Shown here piece by piece: positions 24,431-34,206 of a stretch of 64,000 bases of DNA. This DNA is from Rusavskia elegans (Eukaryota > Ascomycota > Lecanoromycetes > Teloschistales > Teloschistaceae). The DNA lies in NCBI GenBank assembly GCA_011316305.1, contig SAUG01000160.1, forward strand, positions 42,761 through 106,760, in the 5' to 3' direction. Numbering within the stretch: position 1 is the stretch's first letter; each line of letters starts with the position of its first letter. Position numbers and translations under genes: made by a program. A model generated the notes under the pieces. The model searched no databases and was not told where the DNA came from. It was given only the letters and a program-made list of their open reading frames with translations.

Positions 24431-25066
24431 TCACATCACCTCAACACTGCTATTACCCCCATCCATCCACACCCAGCGCACGAGCTCCGCCTGCGCCAAC
24501 TCTCCCCTCTCGCCTAATATCGAAATTCTCCTTATAGTCACCCAATTCGTCCGCCATTCAAAGTCCACGAGCGCCGTGATTGCGTCCGAGAGCTCCGACC
24601 ACCTGCCACCTCATTATCAGCATCACCATTCCCTCTCCCTCCTTTCAGGATCTTCTGCTTTCCTTCCGTCTCGCAAGAAAAATAGTCCAGGTACTCACTT
24701 AAACCCCTTATCAATATTATGATTAATACTCAAAACCCACCACCACATCCCAACATGACCCTTCCACTCTAGGTTCGGCATCGGGATCTTCGCATCGCCT
24801 GGTACTTTGAGGACTTCCTGGACGATCTGGGCTTGAGCGTCGTGCGCGATGTCTAGAAACGCGGTGCCTTCGAGATGTTGGATGCGTGGTTGCATGAAGC
24901 CGGACAGGATGAGGGAGATTTTGCTACCTGGGAGGGGGCCATGGTGGTATGGGTCTGTCCATTCATTGCGCGCGAGTAGAGAGTTATTTGTAGAAGGGGC
25001 GGCGATGGTGGTGGCAAGGAAGGGGAGGAGGGAGGAGAGGAGGCGGGATGGGGCGAGGAATACCAT
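24431..25066 (-). CDS. Small secreted protein, unknown function (two exons)
   Basis: The product has no recognised family. The model is exon 1 25066-24699, a 96-bp intron 24698-24603 (donor GTGAGT, acceptor GGCAG), exon 2 24602-24431; the intron is phase 2 and the joined frame gives 179 aa. Residues 1-23 form a classical signal peptide (basic start, leucine-rich core, small residues before APSTNN). The mature part has tryptophan-rich GMWWWV near residue 107 and charged, helix-like exon 2 sequence (ITALVDFEWRTNW); no cysteine pattern or TM segment. Without splicing the frame stops right at the donor, which supports the intron. It is the first gene next to the transposon block. Confidence 0.6.
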
Positions 25067-25769
25067 GAGGAGACGATACGAACAAGATGCGAAATCCTTT
25101 CATTCAGATCCATTGGATTGATGACATGAAAAGGAGAACATGGACCCAAGGGTTCGGTAATGCGCATTTACACACAGATGGGATTTTGGCGACAAGCGAT
25201 CGGGATCGAAGTCGTTGCGGCTGTTGGTGATAGCGCTGCCAGCGCTTTGATCGCTATTGAAGAAATGTACGACGTTTGATGGAATCACCGCGAGCGTGTT
25301 CTAGTCATTGAGACTCGTAACTTGAAATATGTTGGCTATGCTACAGTCAATGCCGAACGATCTTTAGGGCCGTAAGTAAGATGATTATTGTCGTATTCCC
25401 TCCTAATGTTCCTCGAGTTATACCCAAGCATGACCAGCAAGTTTGCTTTAGCTTATTTCATATGCTTGTGCTTGCAACTCTCAGCCAAAGTTGTAACAAT
25501 GTAAGGAACAGAGGTTGAGGCTTTCTGGCACTTTACCCCTATATTCTTAACTCCCCAACATCGGGTAATAGTCCATTGTAACCCGTCCCTTCGACGGAAT
25601 GTACTATATTGGAGATGATTTTCTTCTTCTCTTCCTCCAGCGTACCCTATCTCGCTCGCTCCTTTGCTTGGCAAGCTTTCATCAACTTCATAGCTAATAC
25701 AAAAGTAGGGCCACATAAGTCATCACCCTATAAGTTGAGCTTCTTCTTTCGGATCCACTGTGCGTGAAT
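25067..25769. other. Intergenic, no supported gene
   Basis: Contains an 87-codon minus-strand frame at 25453-25716 with no domain and an odd composition; not called as a gene. The rest is non-coding as far as I can see. Confidence 0.3.
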
Positions 25770-26880
25770 CTATATCAGTTTCCTTTGGGCCATCGTGTTC
25801 CATAATTTGAATTCTTCGTCGTTCATTTCGGTCGCAATCAGCTGATCAAGGCGCGTCTCGACGTGCTGGAGGATCCTCTCAACTTGGTGCTGATAGATAT
25901 TTTTATCTGGTTCCTTCCAGACCTTTGACCACCCAGGGAAGTCTCGAACAGCTGCTGTTATAGCCGTTCAAAATATTCAGTAGCGCTTTGGATCATGCGC
26001 TCATCGTCTCCGAAGCTCTCAAACATCATCTTCTCCGCCTTGACGCGGGCCCGCCCAGAGGGAGAAGCTCCGAAGTACTCAGTGCGCGCGTCTCGACGTA
26101 AGTCTTCCACGGCATCAACGTCTCGTCATGATGACCATATTGTGCATGTGTCAGATCGAGGGCGTAGCGCTCCTGGTCTTGCATCCCGCCTGTTGGAGTC
26201 GAACTGTGCATCACAAGTAAGAAGACCTCGTGTTGATCGACTTGATCGACGTAATCTTTCTTACTCCCACTGTGCTCGAAGTCGAAGGTACCATCCGGTA
26301 ATACGGCGACAGTCCATAGCTTGCGGTTTAGTGAGATGATTGTAGACTTAAGCATGATAGGGTTGAGATATGGTGAGCAGTTAGTCAGGGTAAACCTTGG
26401 ATCGTCGGCCCGCAGTGGGAGTGTAGACTTAACTTTGAGCATGATTTGAATGCTTTGTCCCATGGTGACAATAGAATTGGTACAGCTATGCATGGTCAAT
26501 GCCACTAACTCTTCCGATGTGTTCAAAACCGTACGGTTGATGTCCTGGATAATCGAGTTCCTGCCACTGAAATCTGGGTTTGCGGTATGGACGAAGATGG
26601 TATGCTCATCGACTCTGTCTACCTTCTCGATTGAATGCCTTATACTCTTGCGGAGCAGGGTATAGTAGAGTTCTTGGATAACCCTAGCCGCTCGGTGGAC
26701 GATTCTTCGGCGCTGCAGCAGCTTGCAGCGTTCTTTGTATTGAGTCCAGTGTGATTTTTGGCAAGAAGCGCTGCAGTAGTAGGTCGATGGCGCCGTGTCG
26801 TTAAGGTACGTGGGGGCTTTGGAGCATCCTCTGCAGATAAGATGGCCAGTGTGGCCACAAGACGCACAAGGATTGGCCAT
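25770..26880 (-). pseudogene. MYND-type zinc-finger protein gene with two frameshifts
   Basis: MYND fingers bind two zinc ions and usually mediate protein-protein contacts. The first frame (26880-26026, 284 codons) starts with a complete MYND finger: C4/C7, C15, C36 and C40 in YYCSASC, then H44 and C52. After the finger comes a unique region also found in fungal MYND proteins. Coding-like sequence then moves to another frame at a GCGCGCG run (26084-26090), continues to a stop at 25958-25960, and moves again near 25960-25970 to the frame ending at 25770 (QLIATEMNDEEFKLW, then a tail). Both shifts fit single-base losses. Splicing cannot explain them, as there is no room for an intron. A sequencing error at the GC run is possible for the first one. 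Confidence 0.65.
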
Positions 26881-28437
26881 TTCCGATCCTTAGTGCGCTT
26901 TCACAACCACCTCGGCTTACTCAGATTCTGAAAGGCTTGACAGAGTTGTGAGCTAATGTGTGGTGGGCTGTGAAACGAAAGCCGGTCGCAGGTGTGGAAG
27001 AACAGTGAGCGTGACACCCGCAAGGGGTGAAAGATGCAGCAGTCTTCATTCACTGATGTAGATGGCATATACCTGCATATGATAATGAATGGCTGTCCCC
27101 ATTCGGCTATTGGGCGTGGATTCCTTGTATAGGCTGTGGTGAACTGTCCAAACTATCAACGCCTGTCTGCCCAACATGAATGACCTGCGGTCCCAAAGGG
27201 ATACAACCTTGTTAAGAATGGGTCTCCACATGAAGCAGTCGGAATGTCCGTTGCAGCAGGGCACAACGCCCTGACCAGGGACGATGATCTCCTCCATGAT
27301 TTAATTGAATAGTGAATATTGATTGACTAGCAGACAATCGACAAAGTTGCATACTAAGTAGACCTGCTGCCACCATGTTGGACTATCAGGGGTAATTATG
27401 GTGAAGATGTAATTTGGAAGATGCACACTGACAAGTGGAGTTGGATTACTGACCACGGGGAAGCCCCTGAATACGCCCGACAAGATTTAGCGTGATCTTG
27501 GCAAATTCAACCTGCAGGTACGTTAACCGAATCGCACTGTGGCGCACTACGTTCACGAATATTGAGCTGGGTACAGTAGTCAGGGTCCATGCCAGCATCA
27601 ACGCTATTGGACACAATTTGCGCCACTGGACGCCGTGCAACGCTTGGGGATTCAATCCAGGCACAGGTATCACTTCACCGCTACTCATCAGTATATCTCT
27701 AAGCGAGTAGCGACAAGCTAATCATGCTGCTTCTCTGTGGTCTAACACAACCGGGCATGAGGTTAATCGCAATGGAGATTTCCGTCAGCCATGAAGAATC
27801 CACATCTTTTGCCAGTACGCATAAGTCATTGACGTTAACCCACCCATGGCGCTATGTACCATTAGGGAGATTTGGCAGGTTCTTCTCAATGAGATCCATC
27901 AGTAAGACCCACCTGCCTGTTGAAGCAAAGCACGAAACCAACTAGCTCTAGATAGGCAATTTTATACTTGGCAAGGTGTTCCTGTAAATTCAGGGAGCGC
28001 TAGTAAGATCTTTCTAAGCTTTAGCACGTGATGTGGTTAAGCCTTTATAGGTAACCGCTAAGCTTCTGATTTTTTTTGATGATAGCAAAAAAAATTTATT
28101 AGGAAGACCCCTGCACTCGCGAGGCCTTTCCATCCGAACTCTACCGAGATTGCTTCCTGCCTAGTCTGGAAGGAGGCGCTGTCTTCCCTGGAGCTGCCAA
28201 ACCTCCCTATTGATCCAATGTCAGCCAAGATGATGATTAAGGCCGGACTGCGAGTTAGTCACAATGGCTTCTTCCTTTTCCTTGACTTGGATTGACCGCT
28301 GCATGGACGCTGCGCCCTATAATTAAGGCACCTGCCCATGGTCGCCCATGGACCTTCTCACAACGAATTGTCAACCGTGAGCAGTCAAGTCACTCTTTGA
28401 TCCAAAGACAACTCTGTTTTCAATCCCCTTCGAAAAC
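26881..28437. other. Intergenic; possible remnants of a membrane-protein gene on the minus strand
   Basis: Minus-strand frames at 27688-27446 and 27483-27301 look weakly coding (hydrophobic ALMLAWTLTTVPSSIFV; then VHLPNYIFTIITPDSP and a hydrophobic tail) and could be joined through a GTCAGT donor near 27470. I do not recognise a family and the structure is not certain. No other gene was seen. A/T-rich runs lie at 28068-28095 ahead of the next gene. Confidence 0.3.
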
Positions 28438-29571
28438 ATGGGTGCCGCCATCTCCGCCCTCCGGGAAAGCCTCAAAGAGGGCGACCGTGCCCTGGAAGAA
28501 AAGAAGAAACAAGACCTCGAAATCATGCAGCGCATGGTCGATGCCCAACTCGACAAATACGAAGCCGACCTCAACACGTACGTTATCTTATTGCTGTTCC
28601 CCCACTGCCAGATCCCTGATCACACTGGCCTTTGCAGGAAATTTCTGAGCCCAGATGCCACTGCAAAAACTGAAGTACCCGGCATCCGAGCGCTTCGACG
28701 AACTCGCTCCTCGACTGCTATTACCAGCGAGAATGTAAGCCTTCCATTTCTTATCCTTTCATGTCTACACACGCGACCATTGACACACTCTCCACGACAG
28801 CCTGCAGACGGCATCACCGGCGCCATTGAAAGCTTTTTCGGCGCCGCAGGCGGCGGTGATACCAAAGCTCAGCTACTGAACGGTTTCAAGGTACTTGGTT
28901 GCCCTCTCAGGCTACGGAGCGACAACAAATCGCTCATTAGAAATTCCAGAAGACAGTCACTACCGCGCTCAACGTGTTCCTGGGCAACGCCTCCGCCGGC
29001 CAGAAGGACGAGTCCAAGTACTTCGTCTATATGCACCACAATGCCATTGTCCGCGTCGACGTCAAGGTGCGTGCTGTTGTTACTGTCGCTGCCCCATGGG
29101 TTTTCGACAGCGCTAATCATGTGCCCGCATAGCTTTGGCGCTGGAACTTTGTGGGCTCTGGTTTCAGCGACACGTATAAAAGCGTCATGGGCTGTAAGCA
29201 TTGACCATATAAGACACTTCATTGCTCGAGATCCGCTGATATTATGCAGACATCATCTGCCTCTCCGTTGTCGACATTTCCGTTCTCAAGACCGCTGAAT
29301 TCGTCTACCTGATTAGCGAATATGCCGGTAAGTATTCCACTCTTCGTCGCCCAACAAATATGCTCCGCTCCCTATTTCGATCCACCCCCTTCTGTTGCCC
29401 CAATCACAAACGCTACTCATTTCCCGCTTGCACGCGCAACGGGCTGACAATTGGTATGTTTCAGGCGACTCCGAGGCAGAGGTAGAACAATACTGCGAAG
29501 CCATGGGGAAAATGTACTCGGCGGCACGCAAATTGAAGCAGAACCAGGCTATTGGGAGTCCCTCTGACTGA
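28438..29571 (+). CDS. Conserved fungal protein of unknown function, seven exons
   Basis: I recognise the layout from other filamentous fungi but not the function. Exons: 28438-28577, 28638-28734, 28801-28890, 28950-29066, 29133-29193, 29250-29327, 29465-29571; six introns of 56-137 bp, all GT-AG, and the joined frame is 690 nt (229 aa). The start ATG (MGAAISALRES) follows CAAAAC-like context. Residues 1-47 are charged and helical (KEGDRALEEKKKQDLEIM). The middle has SFFGAAGGGD and the second half is compact and hydrophobic (YFVYMHHNAIVRVDV, ICLSVVDISVLK). No signal peptide or membrane segment. N-terminal MG could be myristoylated (MGAAIS), which is only a guess. A longer unspliced frame through the introns exists but loses the conserved-looking segments. 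Confidence 0.75.
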
Positions 29572-30795
29572 GCCGCGTGTGCTGTTCTGCATAGCCTTCA
29601 TGTTATCCTGTGGGATGTCAGGTTTGTGACGAATGGATTGTACACGGTTAGCTAGGTGAGAAAGTGACAACAGAATAGGTAGAAAACAGAGCGTGCTTCG
29701 CTTCCTTGAACATTGCAAGATCTTCTCATCCCGTGGAGATCCGTGGAGATTGCGTTTTTCTGTTATTGAGATTCACTCTGATCAGCCTTAAAGTCATTTT
29801 GTCCGGTTTTTAAGTACACTGTCTTGCGGCAAAGTAAACAGTGTGAAGCACCATACCTTATCATACATCTGGCATGATTGGTAGTTCACTGCGGGCTCGT
29901 TATGTCAAGAATCAATGGCAATATGGACCATATATCGACCGCTAAACATAACCCTGAGAACTACATCAGGCATCTATCCTCATGATCTTGTACTCCATGT
30001 TAGATACTCGCTTGTATCGACAACAGCAGCCGCGTAAAATGATCTGGGTGATCGAAGTATCGAATGGCAAGATCAAGGTATCGATCGTCTCTTCCTTTGC
30101 GATGGACTTCGACGCATCAGCCTTGGTCAAGCAACCCAATATCGCGGAGATCGTCGTCGTCTGGTCTGCCGTCTACATCGTCTTATCGCTCTATTGTTCG
30201 ATTATTCAATAGTCTCCACCACATCCTCATGGCGCCCGCGACATGCTGCAAACATTGCCGAAGGCTTTGTTCTCCCATGGTCGTATGAAGGATCGAAATG
30301 CAGCTACGCAATTGAGATATGTGGGAAAAGGGTTGCGAAAGCCAACGTAATATTGAGGCTGCGAGATCTGCACCCCTACTTCACGGCAGGGCCCATCAGG
30401 GGTCGTATTTGGCTTTCGTTCTGTTCCAGCAGCTGAGCCTTACCGCTAAGTACATTCAAGGCAAGTCACCGTCTGTTAGATGTCATCACGAAAAACAAGA
30501 CGGAGATTCGACGTTCGCTGTACTCGAGTTAACCTACTGTTGTACCAGTCACCCTGATAGACCAGACGGTAGTAATTTCCACAAGGCTAGTACTGCCAAG
30601 CCCCAGCCTGGTGCACTGGGGCGACTGGTGTAAAAGTAGATCAATTCGAGTATCGTTTACAGATTTTGAGTGAGCGCATAATTCTTCGCGACCAAGCAAA
30701 ATATCATATATAATGGAGCCGCTAAGAGCCTGAAGCAAGCTAACCTATAAACCGTAACATATGGCTCTGGGCTAAGCTACTCTCAACGTGACCAG
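29572..30795. other. Intergenic, nothing recognised
   Basis: Several short plus-strand frames between 29982 and 30633 overlap in different phases with no domain. 30194-30436 has a mildly coding look, but no start or splice model holds. Confidence 0.3.
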
Positions 30796-32256
30796 CTAGT
30801 CTGACTGGAGCTCCTCTGAGTCTTGCCAGAGTGGCCAGCCTTCCTGCGCGAAGAAACTGCTTGGGCTCAGACCAGTGAGCGATCCCCAAGGGACAGGCGA
30901 AGGCGCGGGGGGAGACGATGGCGCGGGGGGAGACGATGGTGCCGGGGGAAACGATGGCCCTGCGTGGGACTCAACGTCCATCGAGTCGCGGTTGATAGAG
31001 TGAGCTGCCATTACTCTATCCGTCTCTTCAATGGATAAATGTGTCGATAGACCTCGGGTCGATGGATCTTGGGTTGATGGTTCTTGGCGCGTACCTATGA
31101 CTCTTCTCTCCGCGGTCGGGGCAATTTCGACCTTGATAGTAATTCCGAGAATACTCAGAATGTCGAGTTGAACCTTGTTCGTGATCATGAGCAGTCTTCT
31201 GCCAGGTACATCTGGCCATTTATGTTCCACTGATCCAAACACTTCTTTCATCCGGTTCGTGATACTTGCGGCCAGGTACCCACGTAGCTGAGAGTCTGGT
31301 TCAGTTTCAGCCAGATCATAGATCATGGTACTGACGCCAGAGAGTCGCAGGCATGTGCCATATAGATTATGCTCCGGATCGAGTAACTGGTCCTTCAGTG
31401 ATTCGAACTCCGGGTCCGAGCCAAAGTCGATGACTTCGCCGATAATTGTCTGTTCATTGCCTATATGCCCAGTCTGATCCATCAGCAAGACCTCTTCAGA
31501 CTCGACGGCATTCACCAATGACATCCAGCGTTCGCCTCTTGAGAGGATGTTGTGAAAAGCGGTATCAAACGCATGGAAGACTGCATCCTTATTCTCTACA
31601 GTCACCACCAAGGAACCCTTCTCAACTTGTTCGCGGAGGACTTCAATACTGTACTCCTGAAAGGCAAGACGTTTTGCGTTTGTCGGGTTCTCACGTGCCA
31701 AAATTGTCGTATACAGCTCGTCATACTTCCGCCACATCCGAACGTAGCCCTGACGTTCCCAGAGATGGTACAGAACAACGTTACTTGGCCTGAAGTTGCC
31801 CAGAGCTAGACTGTGGATCAGGGTTAAGGTGACTCTGGACATGCTCGAGACATTTTCGTTTCTTCCGGTATCATCATAGAGACCCGTCTTCTCCCACATG
31901 ACGTGGCTAAGGGCATACATGGATGCAAGCACGGAACGTGGTTGTCTGATGGAGGAAGCAGTGACTGCTGTAAATTAGTGCATATTCTGTTGTTGTCAAC
32001 AGAGCACTTACAAACTGGACGGACAACAGAGGCCTGGGGCGGTGCTTCGCCAGGTCCACACTCATATCCATAACGGATGCAGCGATCGCATGATCTCTCT
32101 GGCCATCCTCGGTCTTGCGGGATGCACTAGGGTTCAATGAGCAAGGTGTCAAATCTTACAGGAGTTGAATGTTGATGTAGGAACATGACTTACTCGTTGC
32201 TTGTCTCTCCGACACCTCGGACACTTTGTTGTGGGAGCTCGGTTTACGCGACTCAT
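30796..32256 (-). CDS. Zn(II)2Cys6 transcription factor
   Basis: A fungal-specific zinc-cluster regulator that should bind CGG-type promoter elements in the nucleus; targets unknown. Exons: 32256-32194, 32126-32012, 31967-30796; introns of 67 and 44 bp; 449 aa. The six cysteines are C12, C15, C22, C34, C37 and C44 (CPRC, RC, SCDRC, YGYEC), and the cluster is complete only when intron 1 is removed (QR joined to CIPQ). The C-terminal region (residues 70-370) is helix-rich, like the short fungal_trans_2-type regulators. The end has a proline-rich triplicate (PPAPSS three times) and an acidic last ten residues. Nothing in the neighbourhood indicates its targets. Confidence 0.85.
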
Positions 32257-33219
32257 GATTGATAGTCTGCAGCGTGCACCGCTGGGAATCCTCTTTTCTG
32301 AGTCGATTGAAGACAGGTGCGACTGATGGTCGTTAGATTCCAGGTGATGGTGCTCGATTTATATTCTTCCAGTGAAGCTGCCAAGACCATTGTCACCCCC
32401 CTGTTCCAGTAGCGGGATCCTTGCAGCACGAGGCTGAACACCTTCGCAACTTCGCACGCCAACCTTCGTATCTTCGCACATGCATCTTCGCAGTCTCGGG
32501 AAACGCTAGTGTCTTAGACCCACACCCTCAATTTTGTACCTGGCCTCCCCCCAGCTAATGAAATCGCACGCTGGCTACAAGCGTTTCCTTGGACATGCAT
32601 ATCCGTTGGCATTGAAGCTACACAGTACACCATCGCATTGCTTCAACTGTACCCTCAAATCTTATTGGATCCAGTCCCCGAACGCCTGCGCAGCAATGGT
32701 CGGGTAGCTAGTCATGACATTCAAGAATGCAAGTTCTGTCATCAGGCTTAACGTTGATGGATCCTTACGACCATGTTGTTCTTCTCTCGTCGATAGGTCC
32801 TACGTCGACGCTGTGATCAAGTGATAAGAGGTTTCAGAAACTGTAATAAAGGTGGACGGATGATTAGGGTGTTACGATGTCTCAGTTTGATCAGACCACC
32901 GGACGCTAGCGAAATGCGGGCGTTCAGCTAGCCCTAGAAAGGCTCGGACGCTTCTGCGATCCCGCTTTGTCAGCATTCTACGTTATCCGGGATAACGGGA
33001 TTGTGTAGAGTGGTAGAAGTGGCTAGGTCAGATGATACTCGTGTCGGCCAGAAGTCCAACATGTATGCAGGCCAATCATATTATTGCAGCTTTCTTTGGA
33101 CCGGAATTAATTGGTGGATAAACCCGGCGCTAGGAAATACTTTTGGCCCGCACGAGTACCGCGAATTAAACTCATCTCTATGGCATCGGACCCCTGCAAA
33201 TGGGGGTTGGCACAAGTAG
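32257..33219. other. Intergenic, promoter side of the Zn2Cys6 gene
   Basis: No gene recognised. A plus-strand frame at 33001-33219 has no domain. A perfect inverted repeat with a one-base spacer, TTATCC-G-GGATAA, lies at 32983-32995. Confidence 0.35.
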
Positions 33220-33733
33220 TCCCCCGCCAAGAGAACCTCAGCCTTGGTGGCTGGCATTGGTTATCACTTCACCGATCCCTACATCGTCCTAGAAGCTGTG
33301 ACTACAGCAGGAGCTCTTATAGCTGGCGGAACTCGACGATTTCCTAATGGGAACAAACGCCTAGCAGTTGTAGATGCTACTGTCCTTCAGCTCGTCTTGG
33401 CGAGCGAATGGTATGATGGTACCGAGCCCAGAGGTATGAGCACACGGCCTGTCCTTTGCAAACGCTCTTGATTGACGAATCGTAGCGGCGTTCGATCGCA
33501 CTCGCCAGCAAGTCGGGTCCAACAGCAACCTCAATCTGGTCGGCAATTCCACTGGCTTGAACGCCTTTGTCATCCTCGCCGGTGGGCGAGCAGGGTCTAG
33601 CATGATTCTACCCATCACTATTGGGGCTACGATGGAGGCTCCTGGTCCGCCTTGGATCGTTATAGGCCTGCATGTCACGGTTGATCTGGCATTTGCTCTT
33701 GGCGAAGCTGAGCGGTACATATGTACCAAGTGA
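33220..33733 (+). pseudogene. RNase III-domain-like gene, degraded
   Basis: Resembles the small single-domain RNase III-like proteins of fungi (dsRNA-binding/cleaving fold). Coding segments 33220-33433 and 33486-33733 join through a 52-bp intron (GTATGAG to ATCGTAG). It has FTDP-x-IVLEA near 33268, then NKRLAVV-DATVLQL at about 33351-33392 where active enzymes have NERLEFLGDAVL, then QQVGSNSNLNLVGNSTGL. The catalytic E and D of the signature are not conserved. There is no in-frame ATG after the upstream TAG at 33217; an ATG nearby is in another frame. After ATMEA the expected helix is lost, suggesting a further frameshift. A Doc/Fic reading of GNKRLA was considered and dropped. Confidence 0.5.
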
Positions 33734-34206
33734 TGGTAGAACCCGCCGCTCGCTTAGGCCGTGTCCCGAGCTATAAGCTTTCCGTAGTAATGCGCTATGT
33801 TCTGATAGTTGAGAAGCTATTGTGGGCAACGAATCTAAATTTCCGCGGCTCATACAGCTATACATAGGTATGCTGTATGTAGATCTGAAGCGACTGATGG
33901 TTAGGAAAGCCTGACCCAGTAATTCGATGTTGGATCCATGCGTACTTTGCAGGCACAATCAAGAGACCTCATTGTGGCCATCATCGCGTGACTGTACACT
34001 CCATTCTTTACCAAGGAAACTTTCTAATCGGGAATGCAAGTTACCTTACCCAGAGGACCCCCTAGCTGTGTTCTGTCCGATGAGATGGTGCCATTGGCGA
34101 AGTGTCTTCTTCTCGTCTGGATAGAACTCCGAATCTCTTCCAACCAGGAACCCTCAATCGTGATGAATCTGGTTTGACAGATGTATCTATTGCTCGTTTA
34201 GTAGTT
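33734..34206. other. Intergenic, no gene seen
   Basis: Short frames only; 3' sides of the RNase III-like relic and of the next minus-strand gene. Confidence 0.35.

Noticed and set aside
28438..29298. Single 286-codon unspliced frame
   Set aside because: It runs through several GT-AG introns; the seven-exon model keeps phase throughout and ends in a clean stop at 29571.
33244..33471. GNKRLA motif suggesting a Fic/Doc (death-on-curing) protein
   Set aside because: The surrounding sequence (FTDP...LEA before it, QQVGSNSNLN after it) matches the order of RNase III-like proteins, and the Fic HPFxxGNxR histidine is absent.
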